Below the pieces are notes generated by a model. The model made no database searches. It was given only the letters and a program-made list of their open reading frames with translations, and was not told the origin of the DNA. Source: Clostridium sp. 28_12 (GTDB lineage: Bacteria; Bacillota; Clostridia; TANB77; CAG-508). From it: 22,495 nt of DNA. Each line of letters begins with the position of its first letter. The stretch's first letter is position 1. Where the stretch lies: NCBI GenBank assembly GCA_001916055.1, contig MNRR01000007.1, positions 1-22,495 of the forward strand. Direction: 5' to 3'. Made by a program: the position numbers and the translations under genes. Shown here piece after piece: positions 1-6,657 of the stretch.

Positions 1-1337
1 CCCAATCTATTACATTTTCAAGGAATTTTCCAAATCTTCCTGTTCTAATTGTATCTGGATACCAATTTATTTTATTGTTGTTTGCAACTAATTCATCTCT
101 TAATTTTGTCATTGCTACAAACCAACTTTCTTTTGGATAATATAAAAGTGGTGTATCACATCTCCAGCAGTGTGGATATGAATGTATATGTTTTTCTTTA
201 GAGAATAATTTTCCCTCATCAGCTAACCATTTACATATATCTTCATTACAATCTCTTACAAATCTTCCTGCCCATGGTTCAACCTCTGTCACAAATTTTC
301 CTGATTTGTCTACTAAATTTACAAACGCAATTCCATTTTGTTTTGATACTAAACTATCATCTTCACCATAAGCTGGTGCAATATGTACAATTCCAGTACC
401 ATCTTCTATTGTTACATAATCTCCATGTATTACTTCAAATGCTTTTCCATCTACTTTTGCAAATGGCATTAATTGCTTCTGTTCCTTTGAATTCTTTAAC
501 TATTTCATAAGGTGTTTCTTTTAATACATTTATAAGTAAATCTTTTGCTAATATATAATTTTCATATTTTGGTTCATCATCTGTTCCAATATTTGCTTTT
601 ACTTCAACATATGTATATGCTTTGTTTACACATAGTGCTAAATTTGATGGTAATGTCCATGGGGTTGTTGTCCATGCTAATATGTATTTATCTTCTCCAA
701 CCACTTTAAATTTTGCAATACACGTTAAATCTTTTACATCTTTATATCCTTGTGCAACTTCATGTGATGAAAGTGCTGTTCCACATCTTGGGCAATATGG
801 CATTACTTTATGACCTTCATATAATAATCCTTTTTTCCACATTTCTTTTAATGCCCACCATACTGATTCGATGTAATCATTATGATATGTTACATATGGA
901 TTTTCCATGTCAACCCAATATCCAACTTTGTTTGTCATTTCTTCCCACATATGCACATATGTGAATACACTTTCTTTACATTCTTTTACGAATTTTTCTA
1001 CACCATATTCTTCAATTTGTTCTTTTCCTGAAATTCCAAGTTTTTTCTCTATTTCAAGCTCTACTGGTAGTCCATGTGTATCCCATCCAGCTTTTCTGTC
1101 TACATGATATCCTTTCATTACTTTATATCTTGGAATAATATCTTTCATTACCCTTGTTTCGATGTGTCCAACATGTGGTTTTCCATTAGCTGTTGGTGGT
1201 CCATCATAAAATGTAAAATATCTTTTTCCTTTATTCATATCAAAGTTTTTCTTTATGATATTTTTTTGTTTCCACATTTCTGCAACTTTATTTTCCATTC
1301 CTACAAATCCATTTTTTAGTTCTACTTTTTTGTACAT
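1..1337 (-). CDS. ileS: Isoleucyl-tRNA synthetase, type 2 (N-terminal part, frameshifted, runs off left edge)
   Basis: Charges tRNA-Ile with isoleucine in the cytoplasm. The start at 1337 has a strong RBS (AAGGAGG) 13 nt downstream of the DUF1653 gene. The class I signature HVGH is at residues 55-58 in the context YDGPPTANGKPHVGH, and WDTHGLPVELE follows; this wording is that of the eukaryote-like type-2 IleRS, a group known for low sensitivity to mupirocin. The first frame (1337 to 435) reads well for about 290 residues to FKGTE and then ends in an off-family tail. The family sequence resumes in the next frame at MPFAKVDGKAF (ATG at 469) and continues through GTGIVHIAPAYGED and HCWRCDTPL to base 1. 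About seven codons normally found between FKGT and EQLMPF seem lost at the break, so this is not a simple one-base error. The KMSKS loop lies outside the window. The gene is either a true pseudogene, with a second ileS elsewhere, or an assembly artefact. Confidence 0.93.
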
Positions 1338-1349
1338 AAGCTTTCCTCC

Positions 1350-1598
1350 TTAATTATTTTTTACACTTTTAATATCTTGTAATTCGAATCTATATTTTTG
1401 TTTTACATTTGGATATTTGTTATGATCTACTTCTGACAAGAACATTTCTTTTGGACGTACCCATAATCCTCCATCTTCATACAATCTTCTGTATACAACC
1501 ATTTCTTCTTGAGTTTCAGAATTTTTTGCAATCCCTTCTACTAAATAGTAATCGCCTTTAAAATGTTTGTAAATTCCATTAATTTTTAATTCTTGCAT
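1350..1598 (-). CDS. DUF1653 family small protein
   Basis: An 82-residue protein with the DUF1653 pattern: IYKHFKGDYYLVEGIAK near the N-terminus, then SETQEEMVVYRRLY and GGLWVRPKEMF. The family is widespread in bacteria and has no established function. The start at 1598 is fixed by an ideal RBS (AAGGAGGG) 5 nt upstream of ATG. It is the first gene after the isoleucine T-box and lies 12 nt ahead of ileS, so it should be transcribed only when uncharged tRNA-Ile builds up. No signal peptide or membrane segment is visible. A link to isoleucine or to IleRS quality control would be inference from position alone. Confidence 0.85.
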   Translation of the reverse strand: MQELKINGIYKHFKGDYYLVEGIAKNSETQEEMVVYRRLYEDGGLWVRPKEMFLSEVDHNKYPNVKQKYRFELQDIKSVKNN

Positions 1599-1625
1599 TA
1601 TATCCCTCCTTTTTTACTTGCAAAA

Positions 1626-1900
1626 CAAAACGCCCTAATATGCATTTTATTTTGCATATTAGGGCGAAATTTATCTTATACTATCAATTCCGCGGTACCA
1701 CCTATTTTAATATTAAATAATTAATATTCTCTCATTTATCTTTAACGCAGATTTACGTCAAAACTTACTTTTGTTTTTTCAGTTCAGCAACTAACAAAGG
1801 TGATAACAAATAATTTTTACTTTCAAACTCACACCAAATATTTGATTCTCTCTTAAGATATTATATTACTTGTGTTGTCCTTGTTCTCGTATTTTATTTT
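1626..1900 (-). promoter_or_regulatory. T-box leader, isoleucine specifier
   Basis: Reading the minus strand, the T-box core GGTGGTACCGCGG lies at about 1687-1703. It is followed by a perfect 14-bp terminator hairpin (CGCCCTAATATGCA and its complement, 1631-1666) and a U-rich tail. The 5' arm of the terminator (CGCCCT) can instead pair with the T-box, the expected antiterminator switch. Stem I is recognisable: AACAAGG near 1886 pairs with CCTTTGTT near 1797, an AGTA S-turn sits on the 5' side near 1868, and the opposite strand presents ATC at 1802-1804, an Ile codon. Uncharged tRNA-Ile binding there should allow readthrough into the DUF1653 gene and ileS. Confidence 0.93.
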
Positions 1901-1904
1901 TATT

Positions 1905-1932
1905 ATTATATCACATTTTTTTCATTTTGCAA
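1905..1932 (-). promoter_or_regulatory. Promoter of the T-box/ileS operon
   Basis: The minus strand shows TTGCAA (1927-1932), a 16-nt spacer and a perfect TATAAT (1905-1910), placed just ahead of stem I of the T-box. This is a sigma-A-type promoter by sequence only. Confidence 0.75.
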
Positions 1933-1973
1933 GTATATTTTTTACTTTTTCTGTATATACTTATTATATATAG

Positions 1974-2058
1974 TTATAATTCACTATTACAATATATATT
2001 ATTTATTATTTGATAATATATTATCAAATTAATAAAAAACTATAATAGTGAATTATAA
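1974..2058. repeat. Nested inverted repeat between divergent ileS operon and sspH
   Basis: A perfect 16-nt inverted repeat (TTATAATTCACTATTA at 1974-1989, complement at 2043-2058) surrounds a second perfect 22-nt palindrome at 2008-2029 centred on TAATATATTA. It lies between two divergent transcription units. It could be an operator or cruciform site, or a very small non-autonomous element; no coding potential is visible. Confidence 0.6.
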
Positions 2059-2111
2059 TTATACCTAATTACATAAGCAAAAAGCAATGTAATGGATTGG
2101 AGGTTAGTTTT

Positions 2112-2294
2112 ATGGATTTTAATAGAGTTCAAAGTGTTTTAAAAAATAAAGAAAAAGTTGATATTTTTTATGATGAACGACCTGTTTGGATTCAAGGAGT
2201 AAACAACCATGTTGCTAAAGTAGGTTTCATTGACAATTTTGAAGAGCGTGATGTTTTTATCGAAGATTTATATGAAAGAAATCTTTACAATTAA
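2112..2294 (+). CDS. sspH: H-type small acid-soluble spore protein
   Basis: A 60-residue protein of the SASP-H family. MDFNRVQSVLKNKEKVDIFY is the usual N-terminal helix, then DERPVWIQGV matches the family hallmark PVWI, and the C-terminal part VGFIDNFEERDVFIEDL matches the second half. Such proteins are made in the forespore and packed into the spore. The ATG at 2112 is chosen because GGAGGT lies 7-8 nt upstream; an in-frame alternative start at 2097 overlaps that RBS. It stands alone, divergent from the ileS operon. A recognisable sigma-G promoter was not found. It supports a sporulating or recently sporulating host. Confidence 0.82.
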   Translation: MDFNRVQSVLKNKEKVDIFYDERPVWIQGVNNHVAKVGFIDNFEERDVFIEDLYERNLYN

Positions 2295-2313
2295 AAGAAC
2301 AAAAGCGGACATT

Positions 2314-2441
2314 AATAACTTTTGTACTTATCAAAACATTTCGAAGTCCGTGTCTTTATTCGTGCGCGAAATTTGCAAAGCAAATTTCTGTGCAATATAT
2401 TTATATTATAGGAAGTTCAGAGAACTTTCCTATAATATAAA
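2314..2441. repeat. Intergenic array of three hairpins (copy C)
   Basis: Three back-to-back hairpins fill the gap between sspH and the rpsR terminator. The first is CGGAC...GTCCG (about 2314-2352) enclosing TTTTG/CAAAA. The second is GAAATTTGC-AAA-GCAAATTTC (about 2368-2391). The third is a long stem, TATATTATAGGAAGTTC with its complement, at about 2402-2440. On the minus strand the outer part of the last hairpin (TTTTTATATTATAGGAAAGT) closely resembles the same part of the two repeats at 3684 and 4430. No ORF is convincing here. Confidence 0.5.
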
Positions 2442-2478
2442 AAGACTGGTCTGTGTAATAAATGCACAAATCAGTCTT
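2442..2478 (-). terminator. Rho-independent terminator of rpsF-ssb-rpsR
   Basis: The minus strand reads AAGACTG...TTGTGCA / TACACA...CAGTCTT followed by TTTTT, 8 nt after the rpsR stop codon. Confidence 0.85.
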
Positions 2479-2485
2479 AATTTTA

Positions 2486-2770
2486 CTAGTCTTTTGTTGT
2501 ATATGGTAATATAGCAATATGTCTAGCTCTTTTAATAGCAAGTGTTATGTCTCTTTGATGTTTAGCACAAGCACCTGTTGTTCTTCTTGGTAATATCTTT
2601 CCTTTATCATTGATGAATTTTCTTAATTGTTCAGGATTTTTATAATCTAATACAAAGTTTTTATCATTACATAATGCACATACTTTTTTTCTTTGTTTTC
2701 TGAACTTTGGATTGAAATCATCATCATAGTTATTATTTCTGTTATTTCTTTTTTTATTTTTATCAGCCAT
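2486..2770 (-). CDS. rpsR: 30S ribosomal protein S18
   Basis: A component of the small-subunit platform next to S6. The 94-residue protein has an Arg/Asn/Lys-rich N-terminus and the S18 core: KVCALC, NPEQLRKFINDKGKILPRR and HIAILPY. It keeps Cys31-X2-Cys34 and Cys68-X2-His71 (CALC and CAKH), which fits the zinc-binding form of S18. It is the last gene of the classical rpsF-ssb-rpsR operon, with a G-rich RBS (GGGGGG) upstream and a terminator immediately downstream. Confidence 0.97.
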   Translation of the reverse strand: MADKNKKRNNRNNNYDDDFNPKFRKQRKKVCALCNDKNFVLDYKNPEQLRKFINDKGKILPRRTTGACAKHQRDITLAIKRARHIAILPYTTKD

Positions 2771-2793
2771 TTCTTTTCCCCCCGTTCTAATTA

Positions 2794-3231
2794 TTAAAAT
2801 GGTAAGTCATCACTTGAAGATACTTCAAAGTCTGAACCACCTGTAATTGATGCTCCTGGCATTGAACTTCCAAATGTATTTTCGAATGAAGAGCTTGAGG
2901 CTTCTCCATCTCTTCTACTATCAGCAAAGTAAGCTTCTTCTGCAACAACTTCTGTAACATAGTGTTTTTGACCTTGGTCATCATCCCATGTTCTTGTTTG
3001 AATTCTTCCTATAATTCCAACTTGTTGACCTTTTTTAAAGTATTTACTGCAAAACTCTCCTAGTTTACTCCAAGCAACTATGTTTATAAAATCTGCTTGT
3101 CTTTCTTCTCCTTGTCTTACAAATCTTCTATTTACAGCTAGTGAAAATGATGCTACTACTGTATTATTTGTTTGTGTATATCTTACTTCTGGGTCTCTTG
3201 TTAATCTCCCCATTAAAATTACTTTGTTCAT
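2794..3231 (-). CDS. ssb: Single-stranded DNA-binding protein
   Basis: Binds and protects single-stranded DNA in replication, recombination and repair. The OB-fold fills about residues 1-105 (MNKVILMGRLTRDPEVRY, DFINIVAWSKLGEF, YFKKGQQVGIIGRI, YVTEVVAEE). A Ser/Gly-rich linker follows, and the protein ends in the acidic tip DDLPF that recruits repair and replication partners. At 145 residues it is of normal length. It sits between rpsF and rpsR as in most Firmicutes. Confidence 0.97.
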   Translation of the reverse strand: MNKVILMGRLTRDPEVRYTQTNNTVVASFSLAVNRRFVRQGEERQADFINIVAWSKLGEFCSKYFKKGQQVGIIGRIQTRTWDDDQGQKHYVTEVVAEEAYFADSRRDGEASSSSFENTFGSSMPGASITGGSDFEVSSSDDLPF

Positions 3232-3289
3232 ATTTTATCACTTTACCTTTCTACTTTATTTCAGGCCCTCTGTTTCCTCATTACTTTTT

Positions 3290-3568
3290 CTATTTTTTTA
3301 TCGTGATGAATTTTAATACATCATCTGTTATTCTGTAGATTCTTTCTAATTCTGTTATAGCTTCTGGTTTTGATTCAAAATTGAATTGTACATAAAAAGC
3401 TTCTTTATTTTTCTTTATTTCATAAGCTAATTTTCTTTTTCCCATATCTACAACTTCTTCTACTTTTCCATTTTCATTTATTAATCCTGTAAACTTTTCT
3501 TCTAAAGCTTTTAACCCAGCTTCATCGACATTTGGATTAATAATGATAACACTTTCGTATTTGTTCAT
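3290..3568 (-). CDS. rpsF: 30S ribosomal protein S6
   Basis: The S18 partner on the small subunit. The 92-residue protein has the usual S6 order: MNKYESVIIINPNVDE, then MGKRKLAYEIKKNKEAFYV, ending in RITDDVLKFITIKK. The start at 3568 is supported by GAGGAGGTG upstream. It is the first gene of the rpsF-ssb-rpsR operon, 58 nt ahead of ssb. Two hairpins sit in its upstream region and could be part of a leader. Confidence 0.97.
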   Translation of the reverse strand: MNKYESVIIINPNVDEAGLKALEEKFTGLINENGKVEEVVDMGKRKLAYEIKKNKEAFYVQFNFESKPEAITELERIYRITDDVLKFITIKK

Positions 3569-3596
3569 TATTCTTTCACCTCCTCTTGGATATATA

Positions 3597-3691
3597 ACTT
3601 ATACATCTAGTATAAGTAAGGTTAAAACTTGCTTAATCACAAGTTTTTAGAACACATAAGAAAAATTGAAAATTTTTCTTTGATTTGTTCT
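3597..3691 (-). promoter_or_regulatory. Hairpin-rich region upstream of rpsF
   Basis: Three perfect hairpins occur in a row: 3597-3617 (ACTTATAC/GTATAAGT), 3624-3647 (AAAACTTG/CAAGTTTT) and 3658-3680 (AAGAAAAATT with a 3-nt loop), the last enclosed by AGAACA/TGTTCT at 3649-3691. The nearest hairpin could be an S6:S18-type autoregulatory leader, but I cannot see the diagnostic bulged CCG, so the role is open. I could not place the rpsF promoter with confidence. Confidence 0.35.
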
Positions 3692-3797
3692 CGCCCGATT
3701 TGAGTTTTCGACTAAAAGGAGAAAATCTCAAAGGGCTAGCGATTGTAGCTTTTTATATAACAGTAAAGTATCACTTTCCTATTATATAAAAAATAAA
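3684..3797. repeat. Dispersed intergenic repeat, copy A
   Basis: About 110 bp shared with 4430-4547 at high identity: TTTGTTCT, GATTTGAGTTTTCGACTAAA, GAAAATCTCAA, TAGCGATT-TAGCTTTTTATATAA and TATCACTTTCCTATTATATA. It contains a TTTGAG...CTCAAA stem, a short GCTA/TAGC stem and a terminal TTTTTATATAA/TTATATAAAAA hairpin. It lies directly downstream of the tRNA-Gly terminator (minus direction). No ORF. Confidence 0.8.
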
Positions 3798-3820
3798 AAC
3801 AAACGATTTCCCGTTTGTTT
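3797..3820 (-). terminator. Terminator after tRNA-Gly
   Basis: The minus strand reads AAACAAACG, a 6-nt loop, CGTTTGTTT, then a T-rich run. It lies just past the partial tRNA copy. Confidence 0.75.
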
Positions 3821-3824
3821 TATC

Positions 3825-3886
<62 letters not shown>

Positions 3887-3921
3887 TACAATGCAAGGAA
3901 AATTCCGTCTTTTTGTTTAAT

Positions 3922-3995
<74 letters not shown>

Positions 3996-4160
3996 ATTTC
4001 CCTGACAGTTATAAATTATAATGTATTATTGTTTTTTTGTCAAGCATTTTTTTAAAATTTTTCAATTTTTTTATTATAAATATTTTTTCAAAATATCTTT
4101 CTATTTTTTTTATTTTATGATAGAATGCAATTAATTTATTTAGAAAGGATTGTGATTTTT
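3996..4160. other. AT-rich intergenic region
   Basis: A nearly pure A/T stretch between tRNA-Gly and the gene at 4161. It must hold the promoters of both divergent units. A possible TAGAAT -10 lies near 4122-4127; no hairpin or ORF stands out. Confidence 0.4.
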
Positions 4161-4424
4161 ATGGAATTAAATAAATGTAGTCGTTGCGGTGCTTTTCATA
4201 CAAATCCAGGCGACGTTTGTCCAAAATGTGCTAATAAAGATAATTTAGAATTATCTACTTTTAAATCTTATGTAGAAGAAAATGGTTTTTCATCTATTGA
4301 TACAGTTGCAACACAAACTGGAATAGCTCAAAAAAATATTACTAGATTTGCAGGATATCAAGGAATTGAAATATCAGAAAATCCAGATCAAGAAAAAGTC
4401 GATTGTAGTGTTGTGTTTAATTAG
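4161..4424 (+). CDS. Small zinc-ribbon/helix-turn-helix protein, YvyF-like
   Basis: An 87-residue protein. The N-terminal zinc ribbon is formed by Cys6-X2-Cys9 and Cys18-X2-Cys21 (CSRCGAFHTNPGDVCPKC). A helix-turn-helix-like stretch, FSSIDTVATQTGIAQKNITR, follows, then a short acidic tail. The layout resembles the small flagellar-operon protein family that includes Bacillus YvyF (TIGR03826), but no flagellar genes are near, so only a nucleic-acid-binding role is suggested. The start at 4161 is preferred over 4125 because AAAGGA precedes it at a normal distance. Confidence 0.65.
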   Translation: MELNKCSRCGAFHTNPGDVCPKCANKDNLELSTFKSYVEENGFSSIDTVATQTGIAQKNITRFAGYQGIEISENPDQEKVDCSVVFN

Positions 4425-4429
4425 TATTA

Positions 4430-4547
4430 TTTGTTCTAAACAGATTTGAGTTTTCGACTAAAAATAGAAAATCTCAAGAGAATAGCGATTATAGCTTTTT
4501 ATATAATAGAACAATATCACTTTCCTATTATATAAAAAAAATAAATC
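4430..4547. repeat. Dispersed intergenic repeat, copy B
   Basis: Same orientation and order of blocks as copy A at 3684-3797. Its terminal hairpin, TTTTTATATAATAG/CTATTATATAAAAA, is perfect over 14 bp where copy A has a mismatch. It lies between the end of the zinc-ribbon gene and the tRNA-Gln terminator, i.e. again directly downstream of a minus-strand tRNA unit. Confidence 0.8.
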
Positions 4548-4584
4548 CGCAAATGTTCTTTAAAATACTTCAACATTAGCAGAT
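4545..4584 (-). terminator. Terminator after tRNA-Gln
   Basis: The minus strand reads ATCTGCTAATGTT, a loop, AACATTTGCGGAT (one G-U and one mismatch), then TTATTTTTTTT. It lies 9 nt past the tRNA 3' end. Confidence 0.75.
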
Positions 4585-4593
4585 TCTAGTCAT

Positions 4594-4668
4594 TGGCTGG
4601 GGCACTGTGATTCGAACACAGGAATGTCGGAGTCAGAGTCCGATGCCTTACCGCTTGGCGATGCCCCA
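4594..4668 (-). tRNA. tRNA-Gln (anticodon CTG)
   Basis: A complete cloverleaf with the U1-A72 pair typical of tRNA-Gln (TGGGGCA/TGCCCCA), D arm GCCAAGCGGTAAGGC, anticodon loop CTCTGAC with CTG at 4634-4636, T arm CTGTGTTCGAATCACAG and an encoded CCA. It reads CAG codons only; a TTG tRNA-Gln must be elsewhere. Confidence 0.95.
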
Positions 4669-4700
4669 ATATTATTACTGCAATTTATATTAACACATAC

Positions 4701-4737
4701 AATAAAAATTTGCAACATAATGCTGCAAATTTTTATT
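4701..4737. terminator. Bidirectional terminator-like hairpin
   Basis: A perfect 14-bp stem (AATAAAAATTTGCA and its complement) with a 9-nt loop and A/T tails on both sides. It would end transcription of the YgjP-like gene on the minus strand. Confidence 0.7.
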
Positions 4738-4808
4738 AATTTATAAAATATTAGTTAGGTTTGGCATTTATTAATTTATTCTAGTATTCATATTCTGAAA
4801 TTTCTTTT

Positions 4809-5411
4809 TCATTGTGATTTGTATTTTAAATGGCAAAATTCATGTGCCACAATATATTCAATTGTTTTTCTTTTATATTTCATTAATTCTGGATTTATAG
4901 TAATCTTTCCATCTTCACACTTAGCTATTTTTCCATTTATTACTTTTACTTCATAATCTTCTGGAGCAAATCCCAACGTTTTTCTTGTTTTTTCCATTAT
5001 ATCTTCTATTTCGTTTTCTGCAATTTGTTCATACATTTTTTCAATTGACATTTTTAAGACTTGTTCATTTCCTACTTTTCTATATTTAATTGGTAATATA
5101 ATTTGTATTTTATAATTTTCTTTTAAATTCAATTCAGGAGTTTTTATTTTTTCGTAATTAACTTGAATATCATAATTCTTTCCAAATATTTTTACTGACT
5201 GCATATTTGAAAGATTTTCATCACATCCTTGCATTTTGCTTAATATCCAATTTTTCTTTTCTTGTACTATTTGCTGAATTTTATTTGCTGTAAAATACCA
5301 TGGTGCATTTACCACTACTTCGCCATTTTGAACTGTTATATACATACTAGTATTTACCGCCTTGTTAACAGTGTATGTTATCACATTACTTTTTCTTCCA
5401 AATATACTCAT
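4809..5411 (-). CDS. YgjP-like zinc metallopeptidase, C-terminally truncated
   Basis: A YgjP/DUF45-type (M48-like) metallopeptidase of 200 residues. The N-terminal part has the family beta-rich region (VVVNAPWYFTANKIQQIVQEKKNWI), and near the end stands the zinc motif HEFCH at 190-194. Family members continue after HLxxxNH with an FW motif and about 30-40 more residues; here the frame stops at LKYKSQ. The +1 frame would read NHNEKEISEYEY and stop, which restores the NH zinc-ligand region but not the FW tail. So a frameshift in the A-rich stretch near 4820 plus a loss of the tail is likely, and activity is doubtful. The start has an excellent RBS (GAGGAGG). The promoter carries recN-like palindromic boxes. 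Confidence 0.8.
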   Translation of the reverse strand: MSIFGRKSNVITYTVNKAVNTSMYITVQNGEVVVNAPWYFTANKIQQIVQEKKNWILSKMQGCDENLSNMQSVKIFGKNYDIQVNYEKIKTPELNLKENYKIQIILPIKYRKVGNEQVLKMSIEKMYEQIAENEIEDIMEKTRKTLGFAPEDYEVKVINGKIAKCEDGKITINPELMKYKRKTIEYIVAHEFCHLKYKSQ

Positions 5412-5435
5412 CTTTTTTCCTCCTCTTTATTTATT

Positions 5436-5505
5436 CGAATCATTGTTCGCTTTTGTTGTTCTTATTTTATATCCTATTTCGATTTTTGTCAATACTTTTT
5501 CGAAC
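5436..5505 (-). promoter_or_regulatory. Promoter with LexA-like boxes, YgjP-like gene
   Basis: The minus strand shows TTGACA (5488-5493) and a TATAAAAT -10 region (5464-5471). Just downstream is CGAACAATGATTCG (5436-5449), close to the Firmicutes LexA box (CGAAC-N4-GTTCG, one core mismatch). Upstream of the -35 is TTCGAAAAAG. The same two boxes at similar places occur at recN. Confidence 0.5.
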
Positions 5506-5583
5506 ATTTTTTTGTATTTTTTTTCTTATTTATTCTGAATACTATTTGTAGTTTATATTACATATATTTAGTTGAGGTGCAAT

Positions 5584-5921
5584 ATGAAAAAAAAACATTT
5601 TTATATATTCTTTCAAATTTGCATGTTTTAGATGCACTTGACCGGGCTGTATACCAACCTGATAAACGTGCGAAAGACAGTTTTGTTGCAACAACATCAA
5701 TTGCACGTAGTTTTCCTGATACTGATGCCGCTTTGGCAAAGATAAATGATAGGAAAAATATTGAAATAAATTGTATCCAGGATATAGGAGTAGTTGATGG
5801 AATACAATCTGTTACTATTAATGATTTACATAAAAAAGTAATAAAAAGAGGAAGGGTCGGCAATGAAGAACAAGAACAAATTTCTAAACTTTTAATCAAA
5901 TTGCCGCAAATTTTCGCTTGA
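5584..5921 (+). pseudogene. Unknown protein, out of frame at an A9 tract
   Basis: GAGGTG lies 6 nt before ATG 5584, which is followed by nine A residues. In that frame translation stops after 16 codons. One extra A would give MKKKTFLYILSNLHVLDALD and continue through a soluble, charged 110-residue sequence (QPDKRAKDSF, ARSFPDTDAALAKINDRK, INDLHKKVIKRGRVGNEEQ) to a stop at 5921. An in-frame GTG at 5577 could also serve as start but has no RBS. I do not recognise the family. Its base and codon use is less AT-rich than its neighbours (CGG, CGT, GCG codons), hinting at transfer. Its end overlaps the broken 5' end of ylbJ, so the C-terminus may not be original. Confidence 0.5.
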
Positions 5922-6628
5922 ATAATATTTGCTCTAAAGAAGAATGTGAACGTCTTTTAAGTTTTACAAATAATTCAGGTCCATTATTCATTTTGGGGAC
6001 TGTTGGAATTTCAATGTTTGGTAATTCTACAATTGGACTCTTATTGCTTGTTAGTCATTTGTTAGCCTCTATTACTGTAGGAATTATTTTTAGATTTTGG
6101 AAATTGAACATTAAACCATCGTCAATTACTGCTCCTTCTTATAAAACCTCTAATGACAATATTTCCATGTCCAATTTAGGCGGTATAATTGGAAATAGCA
6201 TCACAAATTCTATCAATACAATTTTATTAATTGGTGGCTTTGTAGTTCTATTTTCGGTTATAATTTCAATTTTGCAAAATAGTCAATTACTAAATGTGTT
6301 AACTGATTTATTAAGCCCTATATTTGCTTTTCTACATATCCCAGAGAAATTTGCAATAGGTTTTATTTCAGGTATTCTTGAATTAACAAATGGTCTTAAT
6401 ATTATTTGTAATATTCCAGAAAAACAATTATCTTATAATATTATTTTAGCATCTTTTCTTTTAGGACTTGGAGGACTATCCGTTTTACTTCAAGTTTGGA
6501 GTACAATTGCAAAAACTGATTTATCTATAAAGCCATACATCATCGGTAAATTACTACATGCATGCATCTCTGCTATGTATACCTTTTTGTTTTTGAAGAG
6601 TTTTATTATATTCAATTTTGATTTCTAG
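5918..6628 (+). pseudogene. ylbJ: Sporulation integral membrane protein YlbJ, 5'-truncated
   Basis: The C-terminal 230 or so residues of YlbJ, a multi-pass membrane protein needed for spore maturation in Bacillus, with nucleoside-recognition (gate) domains. Clear landmarks are CSKEECERLLSFTNNSGPLF and the final membrane segments LLIGGFVVLFSVIISI and GLGGLSVLLQVWSTIA. Full-length YlbJ is about 400 residues, so roughly 170 N-terminal residues are missing. The family-like reading extends upstream only to about 5891 (NQIAANFRLNN) and then meets a stop, where the unknown ORF takes over. The only start available is TTG 5918 without a clear RBS. Most likely a deletion or insertion joint; a strong terminator follows. 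Confidence 0.8.
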
Positions 6629-6655
6629 TTGTCAAAAGGCTATACCTTTTGACAA
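6629..6655. terminator. Terminator between ylbJ and the VanW gene
   Basis: A perfect 11-bp stem, TTGTCAAAAGG/CCTTTTGACAA, with a 5-nt loop, placed between two convergent genes. Confidence 0.8.
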
Positions 6656-6657
6656 CT

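Noticed and set aside
2787..2984. 65-codon frame overlapping the 3' part of ssb
   Set aside because: Out-of-frame reading of ssb, no separate RBS.
5558..5899. 113-codon minus-strand frame opposite the unknown gene
   Set aside because: No RBS, Ser/Ile/Phe-biased composition of an antisense shadow, and it ends inside the promoter region of a gene on the same strand.
5262..5921. A continuous 219-codon plus-strand frame
   Set aside because: Its first 100 codons lie antisense to the YgjP-like gene and its promoter and have a biased Phe/Tyr/Ile composition; only the part after about 5586 looks coding.
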